Assembly: GCA_009760855.2 (NCBI GenBank)
Contig: WPIO01000011.1
Span: 2,530,501-2,594,500 of the forward strand
Length of the DNA: 64,000 bases
Source of the DNA: Cristatella mucedo
Taxonomy: Eukaryota > Bryozoa > Phylactolaemata > Cristatellidae
Reading direction: 5' to 3'
Positions 1 through 10,220 of this stretch are shown one piece after another (within the stretch, counting starts at the first letter, position 1; every line of letters starts with the position of its first letter). The notes beneath the pieces are model-generated. The model was not told the DNA's origin, ran no database searches, and saw nothing but the letters and a program-made list of their open reading frames with translations. Made by a program: the position numbers and the translations under genes.

Positions 1-949
1 ACGTCCTGAGCAGCAAGGCCACCTCCAATAGCAGGCCGTCACTGCACCGTGTCTTCTTTTGCCGGTCCTAGCACATATAGCGAGATTGTAGGGTTTCCGA
101 AACCGCACAGCCAGCACTGCAATTTCGGTAGTGGGTCCGATCGCTCTCATATCCCCTTACGATGTGAGTCTTTGGGGGTCGCAGCAGCAGCACAGCCTTT
201 ACCAAACTGCCAGCGGGTGGGGGACAACTAAAAATTAAGACAAACCCTGTACAAATGTACAGACGAAACTGAAGTTTGACGCTGTGACAGCACGAAAGTC
301 GTTCCGCCTGTGCCTGTGAGCGACAGCTCATCAACCGCGGGTTGGTGGACTACAGCTTAGCGCCGGCGTATATCTAAGCTACGCGCAATGGCTAATCAAC
401 CGTAGGTTAGAGGACGGCAGCTGCACATCAGCCTTCGTTCAAGCCACAGAAACTGTGGCAATGTCATACTTGCTGGTTTGCTGATTTTTGCACGCATTCT
501 GATGGACCATCGAATATCCGTCTGCCCGAAGTGTTCTCCTCGTGAGGCTCGCAGGTCTCTTCTTTCCTTGATGCTAGGCAACACGAACGAGCAACGACTG
601 CTGCAACTATGAACTGCTCTTAGCCCGGGGCATCGTGTGCATTAGGTTGCTGACGTCGGTTTGTTGGTATGCCTGTCGTCGGTTGGTCAGCAGCGTGCTC
701 CCAAAAACTTGTTTATTGTGCCTTGACATCAGGCGAAAAAACAAGTGTTTCTGTTCTAGCTAGAATAAATGTGTGTGCACTGAATTTCCAGAAATTCTCA
801 TGTACGATAGACGACCAGTGGGCTTTTCGGAGGCCGATGTTCTTCTCTACATAATGGAACAGTAAAGTTAGTGAAGGCACCTTCCTTTACTTGGCTACCT
901 TTGCTGTTCTTCAGTTGTGTTAGCTTTCTTTCTGGCTGACGTAGCGACG
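1..949. other. Intergenic, no recognised gene
   Basis: Only short frames without recognisable domains, splice-site-bounded exons or repeat-family matches. It is unique-looking, moderately AT-rich sequence, taken as intergenic DNA upstream of UBE2C. Confidence 0.5.
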
Positions 950-991
950 GTTCTGTCAGCTGATCGAATGTGAGCTGTCAGCTGACAGAAC
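950..991. repeat. Perfect 14-bp inverted repeat (hairpin)
   Basis: GTTCTGTCAGCTGA at 950-963 is matched exactly by its reverse complement at 978-991, with a 14-nt loop. The arms contain CAGCTG E-box cores. Function unknown; it could be a short transposon-derived hairpin. Confidence 0.75.
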
Positions 992-1086
992 GAGAGCATC
1001 GAACGTTCCAAAGCCGAGTTCCATAGGCGAGTCGTTTGACGGCAATCAAGTGCTTGTATGGCTGTGGTGTAGCCCCATTGCGGATC

Positions 1087-1235
1087 AATAATGATAATAA
1101 TAATAATAATGCACTTGATAAGCGCCCTCAGAGAACTTAATCTCTTTCTAGGCGCTTTACATTATTGCAAAGGGAAATGCAATTGAATGGTGATTGAAAT
1201 CGTGCTTGATAAACAAGCAAAATGAATAACATAAT
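1087..1235 (-). mobile_element. LINE-A 3' tail, (AAT)n ended
   Basis: On the minus strand this is the family tail: a segment like ttgcagcaaatgtaaagcgc, then a block reading agagattaagttctctgagg, then a stem ending in (ATT)n. It is a 5'-truncated L2/CR1-like copy; the same tail recurs many times in the window. Confidence 0.8.
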
Positions 1236-1510
1236 AAATCCGCTTAGTTATCTGATGACATAGGAGAACCTCCACCCAATTCTCTGAAGTTGGAGAATGA
1301 ACCGTGCGCGGCATAGTGCTCTTCCGGGGCAGATAGAATAGCGTGCCTATGATTGACATTGGCTACCTTTTGCTACAACCTCCATCGATCCTGTATCCAC
1401 CGTCGATCCTTAATGCTTTATCGTTCCTGGATCATGATTCCTGCATGCACCCGCTTCTTCCCTAGAAAGAGCTCTTTTGCCTTCTCGTTTTTCGTACGGT
1501 ATCATTTTAA

Positions 1511-1677
1511 GGTGAGCCGTGATGACACACTAGGTAAGGTGGTTTCGAGGTCATGACCGAGGTCTTGAGTTCGATTCCTGCGGTGGGCGATCCTTTATCG
1601 CCTTTGCAAGCAGTGGATGTAGCCGTAAAGGCTCTTCTGTTGTTGTAAGAAAAGAGGCCGTTTAATCAGCTAGGATT
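1511..1677 (+). mobile_element. SINE1, tRNA-derived
   Basis: A tRNA-like head has an A-box-like segment (cacactaggtaaggtgg) and a B box (gagttcgattcctgc). A family body follows (gcgatcctttatcgcc, gccgtaaaggctcttctg) and ends in tttaatcagctagg. The same unit recurs at 12595, 22390, 41548, 52478 and 52968. It is not called a tRNA gene because it has no acceptor-stem pairing and a long non-tRNA body. Confidence 0.8.
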
Positions 1678-1689
1678 TTGCTTAAGTGA

Positions 1690-4090
1690 CTACGCACTAC
1701 AGTGCTGTATGTCAAGATGAAAGATGTGCCCTAGAGGCATTTTTTCAGCTCCTCACACACGCGGCAAGTTTAAAGCCTCAGGTAAAGTTAAAGTTAAAGC
1801 AAGTTTAAAGTTTAAAGTTAAGTTTCCTCAGCACTTGTTGAACAAAGAGAGAAGTGCGGCAAAAGTGAATTCCGGCACTTTTGCTCCGCGCCTGGTGCCT
1901 GGCCAAAGCAGGCGGCTTGGGGGGGCGGGGCGCGCGCGAATGTAAGCTAGCAAACCGACTAGCTGCTGCTGCTGCATACTGCGCTGTCGTTAGGAAAGGA
2001 GAGATCACGTTAAACATAAAACAAAGACTCAAGGACAAATGGCATGCGTACATAAAAGAATTTGATTGTGGTGCTAGAAATTATATAATAGCGGGTGCTC
2101 AGACCTGCAGTAGGGAGCCTTCGTAATATCAGTTTCGAGAAATTGGCGTATGCCTTTCTCTGCTGGTTTGTGGCATGATTTTGATGGAAGCCTGTTGCTC
2201 GCGGATTCTAGGTACAGTAGAGTTGCGTCTGCACGGGGCACGGCCTATGACTACTAGGTACGAACACTGGTCAAAAATGATTTTGACTTTGTTTATTCAC
2301 ACCGATTGCAATGCGTGTGTTAGATCATGTACTTGTAACACCATTTTGTTCACACGTAGAAAGAAGCCGTATTACCGAATAACAGCTTATGCCTCAGAAT
2401 CATATTAAACGGCCATTATTCTCTAAAAACGTAAATTGTGTGACCAAAAAACCTGTTCTCAGACGCGACTAAGACTCATATTCTATATAGTGATTAACCT
2501 TTCGCATTGGCAGTCGTCATAAGAAATCTTTATTCTTTAGCTTGCCTTTGATTTATACTTGAATCTCTCTGTATGTGTTGCCTCCGCAAGACATTTTTTC
2601 TTGAATACCATAAGTTAATGCGTGCGAGAAGACCCAATCGTAATCGGAAATGCGGTGAGCACGCTCGTTGGTTTCACGTCTCAGTGGCTACTGGAAGGCA
2701 GGCGGCCTGATCAAGGCCCACGAGCGACAATAACGATCGTAGATGGACAAAAACGCAGCGCTTTAAAAAAAATAAGAGTTGGGTACCGCCTGCACGCTAA
2801 GTCGGTCAGATTATAAGTGCGTGAGATTATTGGCGAGTCCTGAATCATGAGCATTGGGAAACGGGCATGTCCTAATCAATGGTTTATCCCGCATGAACTG
2901 GAAACCTGTAGGGATAATTGGTCAGCGTGATTCGATGCTTCAAACTTGCCAGCTGTAGGCTACTGCTTATGCTGCAAGCACGCGTTTCTCTGTAGCTTTC
3001 TATTATACCGGCTACTTTAATGATATGGACCTCTTATATTAAAGTATGAGCGCACTTGATTCCTGCAGCTCCTTCTTATTGTCCGCATGCCTGCGTGTAT
3101 TAGTGCAACAACTACGACTCGCTAGACGTGCTTTGAGGCACCAGTTCTACCGGCATTTGTCATACGCAAGACTTGCTCCGATACACGCGCCACATGTTTG
3201 CGGCAAACGAGTTATGGAGACGCTTTCACGTTCATACAATTTGGCGTCAGGAGTTTTGCATGTTTGTTTTGTGGTGACCCTCATTGGTCATCTTGTGCTA
3301 GACTCATTGTTGCTTGTTACTGTGTTAGTAAGCTTTATAACCGAAACTTGGCTTTCTATATTGGCTGGATTAAAACATACGTACTGGTAGGCGAATGGGA
3401 TGCCTCAACGAGTAATACACCGCTTTCTCTATAAAAACTTGTGATTCAAAAGAGGAAATGGCTTGCCGAAATTTGCCAACTCCGTAGGTACGCTTAACCA
3501 AAATGAGCGAATTGATATTTATGCTTCGCGGACTCTACACGAATTAGAGATCAACGCCCATTTCAAATAATTCAGCAGTCGGCACTCACAGCTTCGCACC
3601 ATCTACGAAGAGGCGTTTTAGACATATTTTTGTTGAGCGTTTTGTTACCTTGAAGGCTGAAGTACTTCGATGTTTGTAGTAAAAGTTAAGAGTGCGTAAA
3701 TTAAAAGGTCGCGGCTAACCAGCAATCTGCTGAGCGGACTTCTGAGACAAAAGCGAAGCTTGAACTTGAGTGCGCTAATGGCGGCAGCAGACAGAGAAGC
3801 GTTTTGGCTCTCGGCACTTGGTTTTTGTCTCTTCCCGTTTCTTTCAAGCGGAAAAGCAGTTCTCTGGACTTGCCGAGCCGAGCTGAAAGTGCATCGTGAT
3901 TGCCGGGCTCGTTGCCCGGTCGCCCAGCCAGGTTGTGTGCCGGCCTCTGGGCGTACGCTGTGCGCTGGGAATGAACGGTGAAGCGTTTGGTCTGTCACAC
4001 GGTCGAGACGACAGGGCGTCCGGTGAAGCGGAGGGAGCATCGCTCACTGAGTGACGGTGAGGGTTTCTTCGCTCACTGTGAATTGTTTAC
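1690..4090. other. Intergenic, no recognised gene
   Basis: An AAAGTT-rich stretch lies near 1760-1830 and several short frames occur. The longest, 3046-3390 (+, 114 codons), has no recognisable motif. No exon could be supported. Confidence 0.45.
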
Positions 4091-4091
4091 A

Positions 4092-4247
4092 CCGTCACAA
4101 GCAACGGGTCGACTTCGAGGTTTTTTAGCTCACTTTTAGGTCGCTTCATTCTTTGGCTCCATCCTATCTCTCGGATCTACTCCCCCCACCAGGTCAAGCG
4201 CCGTGCTAGAAAGAGATTTGAGTTCTCTGAGGGCGCTTAATCGAGTG

Positions 4248-4278
<31 letters not shown>

Positions 4279-4281
4279 TCA
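4092..4281 (+). mobile_element. LINE-A fragment with internal deletion
   Basis: It starts in the reverse-transcriptase C-terminal region (frame reading KQRVDFEVF-like, then [14 protein letters not shown]-like) and jumps directly to the tail ctagaaagagatttgagttc, ending in (ATT)n. The region between, present in other copies such as 5020-5563, is missing. Confidence 0.75.
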
Positions 4282-4415
4282 ACCTCCATCTGACTTGCTC
4301 AATGTGCAGTCTCGGTTAACAAAGTCACAACAGAGGTTTCGGCTAATTTCCGAAAACAATCTGTACCTTTGACTCTAATACAATCGAACTACCCACAACC
4401 GAGCGTGGTAAGCGA

Positions 4416-4513
4416 TATAAATGGAAACGCTGTACACGTCGTTAAGCAGCTGTCCTGCGTCAAATAATCGGGTGACGCTCATTGGCTGCTAGGTCTCCAT
4501 TCTTGCTTTCAAA
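4416..4513 (+). promoter_or_regulatory. Putative UBE2C promoter: inverted CCAAT plus CHR-like element
   Basis: ATTGG (inverted CCAAT) is at 4481-4485 and TTCAAA (reverse of the CHR core TTTGAA) at 4508-4513, about 27 bp apart and 45-75 bp before the ATG. NF-Y-bound CCAAT boxes close to a CHR are characteristic of G2/M genes controlled by DREAM/MuvB, the class UBE2C belongs to in mammals. A TATAAAT at 4416-4422 is also present. The transcription start is not known, so this is inference. Confidence 0.4.
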
Positions 4514-4556
4514 TCCTCCGGTACGCTAGAGCTCTCCACCTTTTAAGAAAGCATTC

Positions 4557-4666
4557 ATGGCCAGTCAAAACATAGACCCTATGGCTATGAGCTCGCGTTC
4601 TGCGAATACTAAGGACGTCGAGGGCGTTAATGTTAGGCAGAAAGACAATCATTCCGTCAGCAAAAG
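4557..4666 (+). CDS. UBE2C: UBE2C coding exon 1
   Basis: Encodes residues 1-36 plus two bases of codon 37: [13 protein letters not shown]... to SVSK. This is the disordered N-terminal extension that in the family limits APC/C activity. Donor AG|GTGAGT at 4667. Phase 2 is completed by the A that opens exon 2, giving Arg. Confidence 0.93.
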
Positions 4667-7600
4667 GTGAGTGCCTCCGCTAGTGCTGGTTGGTCGTGAG
4701 GGGAGGGTTCATGGGTTCGGTTGGACGATGCTGACGACTTGTTCGTTCCTCTTGTCTGTGTGTGCGTGTGCATGCGCGCGCGTTTGTGATGCGCTCGCGA
4801 GTTTGTGTAGGAGGCACCGACGAAGCGCACTAGCTTGCATCCGCAATGTAATTTTCCCTAACCCGAGAGTGTCCGTTCATCGAGTTCTTAGGTTGACCTG
4901 TCGATCTGATCGATCGTAGAAAAAATTTGTCACTCGCCATATCGATCTCTTTGAGAGAGCCCATTTTTGGGCTCTTGCGTACTACCTAATTGACATACTA
5001 CTGACGGATGACATACTAATGACGGACTTCAAGGTTTTGTCGCTCACTTTTAGGTCCCTTCATTCTATGGCTCCAGCCTATCTGTCAGATATACTACCCC
5101 ATCAGGCCAAACATCGTACCACCCGCTTTTCGGAATCCAACAGTCTAGAAATACCTCATACAAACCTTAAATTCTTTGGAGACCGTGCATTTAGTTCATA
5201 TGCTCCCTAAGCCTGGAACTCCCTCCCGACCTGCGTCAGAACATCCCCTGACCTGACCACATTTAAAAGGAACCTAAAAACACACCTATTTAGGATAGCA
5301 TTTAGTGGGTCCCTGTGATTCGTCCTTGATGTGCTTATGCGTGCTGACACTGTGCATGCTGCCACTAACCACATTTGCATGCTGACCCTGTGCATGTCAC
5401 CCCTAACCATATTATTCATTTCGTTTGTTTTTCAAGCATGATTTTACTTACCATTCAATTGCATTTCACTTTACAGCAAATGTAAAGCGACTAGAGAGAG
5501 ATTGAGTTCTCTGAGGGCGCTTTATCAAGTGAATTATTATTATTATTATTATTATTACTGGATAGGAGACTTGAACTCAGTGTTAAACGAGACTTGAGCG
5601 ATGCTTATTCCCCTACTTTCAGCTACACAACAGTGCTAAAATTCGGGCTTGTCTAGATAAGGATACCACGTCAAAGTTGGTCCATGCATTTGTGACATCC
5701 CGTCTTGACTTCTGTAACTCACTGCTCTTGCTGGCCTACCGGCATGTGCAATCAGACGATTGCAGCTGGCACAAATCTCTGCAGCTAGGCTTGTCTGTCG
5801 TCAACGTCGCAGTTGCCACACCACACCACTTCTCGCCGACCTGCACTGGCTCCCAGTCAAGCAACGGATCGACTTCAAGGTTTTGTCGCTCACTTTTAGG
5901 TCCCTTCATTCTATGGCTCCAGCCAATCTCTCAGATCTACTCCCCCACCAGGCCAAGCATCGTACCACCCGCTTTTCGGAATCCAGCATTCTACAAATAC
6001 CTCGTACAAACCTCAAATCTTTTGGAGACCGTGCATTTAGTTCGTATGCTCCCACAGCCTGGAACTCCCTCCCGACCTGTGTCAGAACATCCCCTGACCT
6101 GACCACATTTAAAAAGAACTTAAAAACACCTATTTAGGACAGCATTTAGTGGGTCCCTGTGATTCGTCCTTGATGTGCTTATTCGTACTGACACTGTGCA
6201 TGCTGCCACTAACCACATTTGCATGCTGGCACTTTAGATATGCACAGGCACATGATATGCATATGTACAGGCACTTCAGATATACCTCGGGGCTCGAGCC
6301 CACGACCTCAGCCAGACCTTGGTCGGGGCGAGCACCTTAACTGCTGGACCAAACCAGCTCTGGCGAGTGATTCTTAAGCTCCATTTGGTTAGCAGCTGAG
6401 CGATAGTTGCCCTCGTGATTTATCATATTTCATTAAGGCATCTTATGTTTTGCTGGTGCCTAACTAAATATGCAAATCTTCCTATATAGCAGATTTAAGC
6501 TGCAAGCAAAAATGGAAAAACTCGTTTCTGTGGTGTTGTGGATTTTGGTGATTTGGCATGTTTCAATGTTATTTGCCCCAACATCGAACCGTGTGTGCCT
6601 CTCGTATCTGTTGTACACAAATTTCCTTGGCCTTTAGCCAGGACCGTGCGCGACTGTGCATTAGGACGAGCCGCCCGCGAAAGTTCCTTGCTGCGTCTGA
6701 GTGACCGCTGCGTGCGGAGGCTGCAGCGGATGCTCTGCTGCAGCTCATGCTCAGCGCTCGATCTGAGCGCATGCTTGCGCAGGCTGAACAGCTCGCTGGC
6801 TGGCTGCTTGCTGGTCAGCTGCTTGCTGGTCAGTGCGAGCGCATGACAACCAACTGGAAAGCGGGGACGCGGCAGTGATTGCTGTCTGCTTGCTAACCGT
6901 TGTAGACTTCAGCAGGAGCTCATGGATCTCATGGTGAGCGAGGCAAGCGCCACAGCGAGGCCCGGACTGCGCCGCTGTGGCCGAGCTAGCTACTTGGCTG
7001 CATTCATTGGTTCCTCATACCAATGCCATCCTACGTCGTTGGCTCCTAGGCTGTGCAGAGGTTAAGTGCCAGCAGGGCCGTGTAATGCGTTGCTGCCTGC
7101 TTCCTGCTTCAGTCCTGGCATCTTAGCCAGCCAGGGCTTGCCTAGGCTAGCACCGGTAGCCAGCAGACTGCTGGTCCGAAATAATAATAATAATAATAAT
7201 GCACTTGATAAAGCGCCCTCAGATAACTCAATCTGTATTAGACGCTTTACATTTGCTGCAAAGGGAAATGCAATTGAATGGTAAGTAATATCATGCTTGA
7301 TACACAAACAAAATGAATAACATGGTTAGGGGTGACATGCACAGGGTCATCATGCAAATGTGGTTAGTGGCAGCATGCACAGTGTCAGCACGCATAAGCA
7401 CATCAAGGACGAATCACAGGGACCCACTAAATGCTGTCCTCAATAGGTGTGTTTTTAAGTTTTTTTTCAATGTGGTTAGGGGATGTTCTGACGCAGGTCG
7501 CGAGGGAGTTCCAGGCTTTGGGAGCATCGACGCAGCTGCTGCTGCTGCAGCCGCCGCCTCGCCTTCCTGCTGTCTGTATAATGCTCCGCATGCTGGCGCC

Positions 7601-9455
7601 ACGGACGCATGGGACTGACGACAACGCACCAGCAGCAGCTCATCTGCCGGCTGCCTGGGGCAGACGAGCTGCTGCTGCTTGCTGTGGGCCACCGGAAAAG
7701 CACGTAATCTGGTGCAGTGGCAGCGAGTAAGTCCTGCCTCCCCCGTGCCGTGCCGCGCAAACACCACCCATCCTGCGGCTTTTTTTATTTAGATGTCATG
7801 CCCCGTGGGCGTCTCAGCATTTCCTGACGGTGACAACCTGTTCAAATGGCGGGGCACCATTAACGGTGCTGTGGGCACGGTGAGTGGCATCGCTGGGCGC
7901 TCACTCGCTCTGTCTGGGCGCAGAGCAGCCGTGTGGCAAACTTGCTACCACCACACCCCACGTGTTGCTGCCACTGCCGATGGTGGGCCGTGGCACAATG
8001 GATTGATTGCGTACGCTGCCAGTCACCGCTGCCGGTCGAGTGCACGCTCTCACGCCGCCGCTGCAGGTGTACGAAGGCCTCACGTACACGCTCAGCCTGG
8101 AGTTCCAGGAAGGCTATCCGTGCACGCCCCCGGTGGTTAAATTCACGACACCGTGCTTCCATCCGAACGTTGATCAGCACGGCAACATATGTCTTGACAT
8201 ACTCAAGGACAAGTGGTCGCCTTTGATGGACGTGAAAACGCTTCTGCTGTCCTTGCAAAGCCTGCTAGAAGGTTTGTGGGCGTGTCCCGTGGCACAGAGC
8301 AGGCACAGCCATGCGCGCAAGCGGCACGCAGTGTGGCCGCAGGCAGGGTCACTCTCCCTCTCTCCATCACGTGGCCGCCTTGCAATCGCCCATAGCTCGA
8401 TTGATGGCTGCCATGCTTACCACTCTCTCCCTGCCCCGCGAGCAGCGTGGCAGCGCTGTGCAGTCCAGCCTGTGGACCTCTGCAGTGCCCCTCCCGCTTC
8501 CCCCCCTCCCACTGCACAGGCCGCAGCGCCTCCGACAGGCACTGCTTGGCGCATTGGGCTCTTTGCTGGGTGGCACATGCCTTCTGGGTTGAATGTGCAA
8601 GGCACTGCAGAGGACACCATGGTCAGACGGCTGGAAGCGCTGCTGTCAGCAGCTTCCAGACCGGAAGGAAGCCGAAGTCAGCTGACTGCTCGAAAGGAGC
8701 TGCGTGAGATCACTCTGGCGGTGTAAAGCCACTGTTTAATCCTTGAAACTCCGAGCCGATGTCGCCCAATTTTCATCCATCGGGCGTGCCTCAAGTGCTG
8801 CCACTAACCATGATTGCATGCATGCTGACCCTGTGCACGTCACCCCTAACCATCATGTTGTTTATCAAGCATGATATTACTCACGATTCAATCGTGTTCC
8901 CTTTACAGCAAATGTAAAGCGCCTAGAAAGAGATTGAGTTCTCTGAGGGTGCTTTATCAAGCGCATTATTATTATCACGCTTCCTTTGCAGCATATGTAA
9001 AGTGCCTAGAAAGAGATGAGTTCTCTGAGGGCACTATAACAAACATATTATTGTATTATTATTATTATTAGGGCGTCGGTTTTTTGAGATCCTGCCTGCT
9101 GCTAGGACGGCATGCCAGTTGCTCATTGTGAAGCGGTGTTCTCCGGCTACTCTCTCGGCTTTGCCGAACGCTGAGCTTTCAATCGAATGCCACTGTGTGC
9201 TCGACATTGCGTTTATACTGCTTACATTAGCTCGTTCGAGTGTAGTAGCTGGTATAGGCGACTGCCTGAAAGCCGTGTATGAGAAAACCCCAACGTTGTA
9301 CATTTACAGACGCCAATATCGCCAGTCCGCTCAATTCTCATGCCGCCGAGCTGTGGCCCAACAGGGAAGCCTTCAAGAAGTACCTGCACGAACAGTACAA
9401 GAAGGGCGTCACAGCTTCCGAGGGCGCTGCTTCAGGAGGCCCGAGTCGGCCTTGA
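4557..9455 (+). CDS. UBE2C: Ubiquitin-conjugating enzyme E2 C (UBE2C/UbcH10), 5 coding exons
   Basis: The E2 that works with the anaphase-promoting complex to start ubiquitin chains on cyclins and securin. Exons join as 4557-4666, 6906-6933, 7793-7879, 8067-8271 and 9310-9455; total 576 nt, 191 aa, all introns GT-AG with matching phase. The N-terminus MASQNIDP and the VSKRLQQELM join are family signatures. The UBC fold follows, with HPN at residues 107-109 and catalytic Cys117 in NICLDIL. Human UBE2C is 179 aa; this one has a slightly longer N-terminal extension and a Gly/Ser-rich C-terminus. It is clearly divergent from the human enzyme in the loops after the catalytic site ([21 protein letters not shown]). 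Introns carry LINE and SINE copies. Start chosen by the conserved MASQN. The related E2s UBE2D and UBE2S lack this N-terminal signature. Confidence 0.95.
4930..5563 (+). mobile_element. LINE-A 3' end in UBE2C intron 1
   Basis: From about 5020 the sequence encodes the L2-like reverse-transcriptase C-terminus ([20 protein letters not shown], then [25 protein letters not shown]). The 3'UTR follows (tgtgcatgctgccactaacc) and the tail ends in (ATT)n at 5535-5560. Short direct duplications of gacggatgacatactaatga type precede it. Inactive, 5' truncated. Confidence 0.85.
5585..6236 (+). mobile_element. LINE-A 3' end, second copy in UBE2C intron 1
   Basis: It starts further 5' than its neighbour: frames read [29 protein letters not shown], then [20 protein letters not shown] and [19 protein letters not shown]. 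One frameshift lies near 5750. The family tail is missing because SINE2-like sequence follows. Confidence 0.85.
6285..6368 (-). mobile_element. SINE2 fragment, tRNA-derived
   Basis: The minus strand reads gagctggtttggtccagcag ttaaggtgctcg (A box), then a palindromic B box gggctcgagccc followed by ccgaggtat. Same family as 18958, 36960 and 59938. Located in UBE2C intron 1. Confidence 0.75.
6370..6905. other. Rest of UBE2C intron 1
   Basis: No repeat family recognised. GCTGGCTGCTTGCTGGTCAG-type short tandem units lie near 6785-6840, about 70 nt before microexon 2. No additional exon found. Confidence 0.5.
6906..6933 (+). CDS. UBE2C: UBE2C coding exon 2 (28-nt microexon)
   Basis: Acceptor GTTGTAG ends at 6905 and donor ATG|GTGAGC follows 6933. 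A tgctaac branch-point-like sequence lies about 15 nt upstream. It encodes [10 protein letters not shown] (residues 37-46), the first helix of the E2 fold, matching LQQELMTLM in human UBE2C. Although tiny, it is needed to keep both reading frame and helix. Confidence 0.93.
7181..7530 (-). mobile_element. LINE-A 3' end, antisense in UBE2C intron 2
   Basis: It opens with (AAT)n, then the tail (gcacttgataaagcgccctc), the 3'UTR (gttaggggtgacatgcacag) and the end of the RT frame (in reverse: [12 protein letters not shown]-like). A (CTG)n stretch at 7530-7560 follows. Antisense to UBE2C. Confidence 0.85.
7793..7879 (+). CDS. UBE2C: UBE2C coding exon 3
   Basis: Acceptor TTTATTTAG ends at 7792; donor ACG|GTGAGT follows 7879. 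Encodes residues 47-75, including [20 protein letters not shown], equivalent to human GISAFPESDNLFKWVGTIHG. 87 nt, phase 0 at both ends. Confidence 0.95.
8067..8271 (+). CDS. UBE2C: UBE2C coding exon 4, catalytic
   Basis: Acceptor GCTGCAG ends at 8066; donor GAAG|GTTTGT follows 8271. Encodes residues 76-143: the beta-sheet core, [12 protein letters not shown] with the HPN motif, catalytic Cys117 in [11 protein letters not shown], and SLQSLLE. Ends in phase 1. Confidence 0.96.
8800..9069 (+). mobile_element. Two consecutive LINE-A tails in UBE2C intron 4
   Basis: The first, 8800-8973, has 3'UTR plus tail ending attattattat. The second, 8976-9069, repeats only the tail (gcagcatatgtaaagtgcct) and ends in (ATT)n. 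The tandem tails suggest one copy inserted into, or was duplicated from, the tail of another. Confidence 0.75.
9310..9455 (+). CDS. UBE2C: UBE2C coding exon 5 and stop
   Basis: Acceptor ATTTACAG ends at 9309. AC joins the G of exon 4 to give Asp, then [20 protein letters not shown] and [16 protein letters not shown], followed by a Gly/Ala/Ser/Pro-rich end and TGA at 9453-9455. It matches human NIDSPLNTHAAELWKN and FKKYLQETYSKQVTS. Confidence 0.95.
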
Positions 9456-9726
9456 CATTATTGACTTTCGCGGGCGTGGGCTGAGCGACAGTGCGAGGAA
9501 TGCTGTCCCGTGCACGAGGCAGCAGCGCGAGTTGGCTCGGTGTCGCCGAGAGATCTTGGCCGCCACCGCCGCGTGCCCGGGTGGTGCGCGCAGTCGAACT
9601 GTGCTGACTCGTCTATAGCAGGCTGTGTCGCTATTTAATAGAATGCGCTGCTGCAGGAAGTCGGCGCCTTGTGCGCTGATGCTTGTTAGACAGGACTGAT
9701 GTGCCTCATTCTTGTGAATGGTGAGT

Positions 9727-9732
9727 AATAAA
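9727..9732 (+). terminator. UBE2C polyadenylation signal AATAAA
   Basis: AATAAA lies 272 nt after the UBE2C stop codon and a T/GT-rich stretch (attatattgtcgtaatgttg) follows. It is the first good signal downstream of the stop. 3'UTR about 9456-9755. Confidence 0.75.
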
Positions 9733-9992
9733 TTATTATATTGTCGTAATGTTGCAGTCGTTGCTCTGCTACCACTTTTGACACTTCCACTCTGCTACCC
9801 GTGTGAGCCAGGACCGTCACGTGCCGACTCGCCGGTGTTCGTAGCTCTGCATAGTCGGTCCTTGTTTCTGGCTAGCCGGTCAGTGTGAGTAGAGGCATTT
9901 GCAGCTTTCCATTTGATGGCATTGACCCACTGGCTATGATGCTCTAGCTTTAACGACCGAGGTCAAAGTAAAGGCATTTGATGACCGATCTT

Positions 9993-9993
9993 C

Positions 9994-10058
<65 letters not shown>

Positions 10059-10093
10059 TATATATAGTATATATATATATATATAAGTATATG

Positions 10094-10125
<32 letters not shown>

Positions 10126-10172
10126 TGAAGATGGTATATTATACGAGTATATATATATATATACACGAGTAT

Positions 10173-10220
<48 letters not shown>

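Noticed and set aside
3046-3390. 114-codon hydrophobic frame
   Set aside because: No recognisable family, no splice partners or promoter context; length is compatible with chance in 64 kb.
4416-4422. TATAAAT as the UBE2C core promoter
   Set aside because: Placed upstream of the CCAAT and CHR elements, so it would put them inside the transcript; not used to define the promoter, only mentioned.
7414-7767. 117-codon minus-strand frame opposite UBE2C intron 2 and exon 3 acceptor
   Set aside because: It is antisense LINE-A C-terminal coding fused to CTG-repeat and intron sequence.
9118-9618. Frames running through UBE2C exon 5 in other phases
   Set aside because: Shadow frames; only the phase giving [15 protein letters not shown] matches the E2 family.
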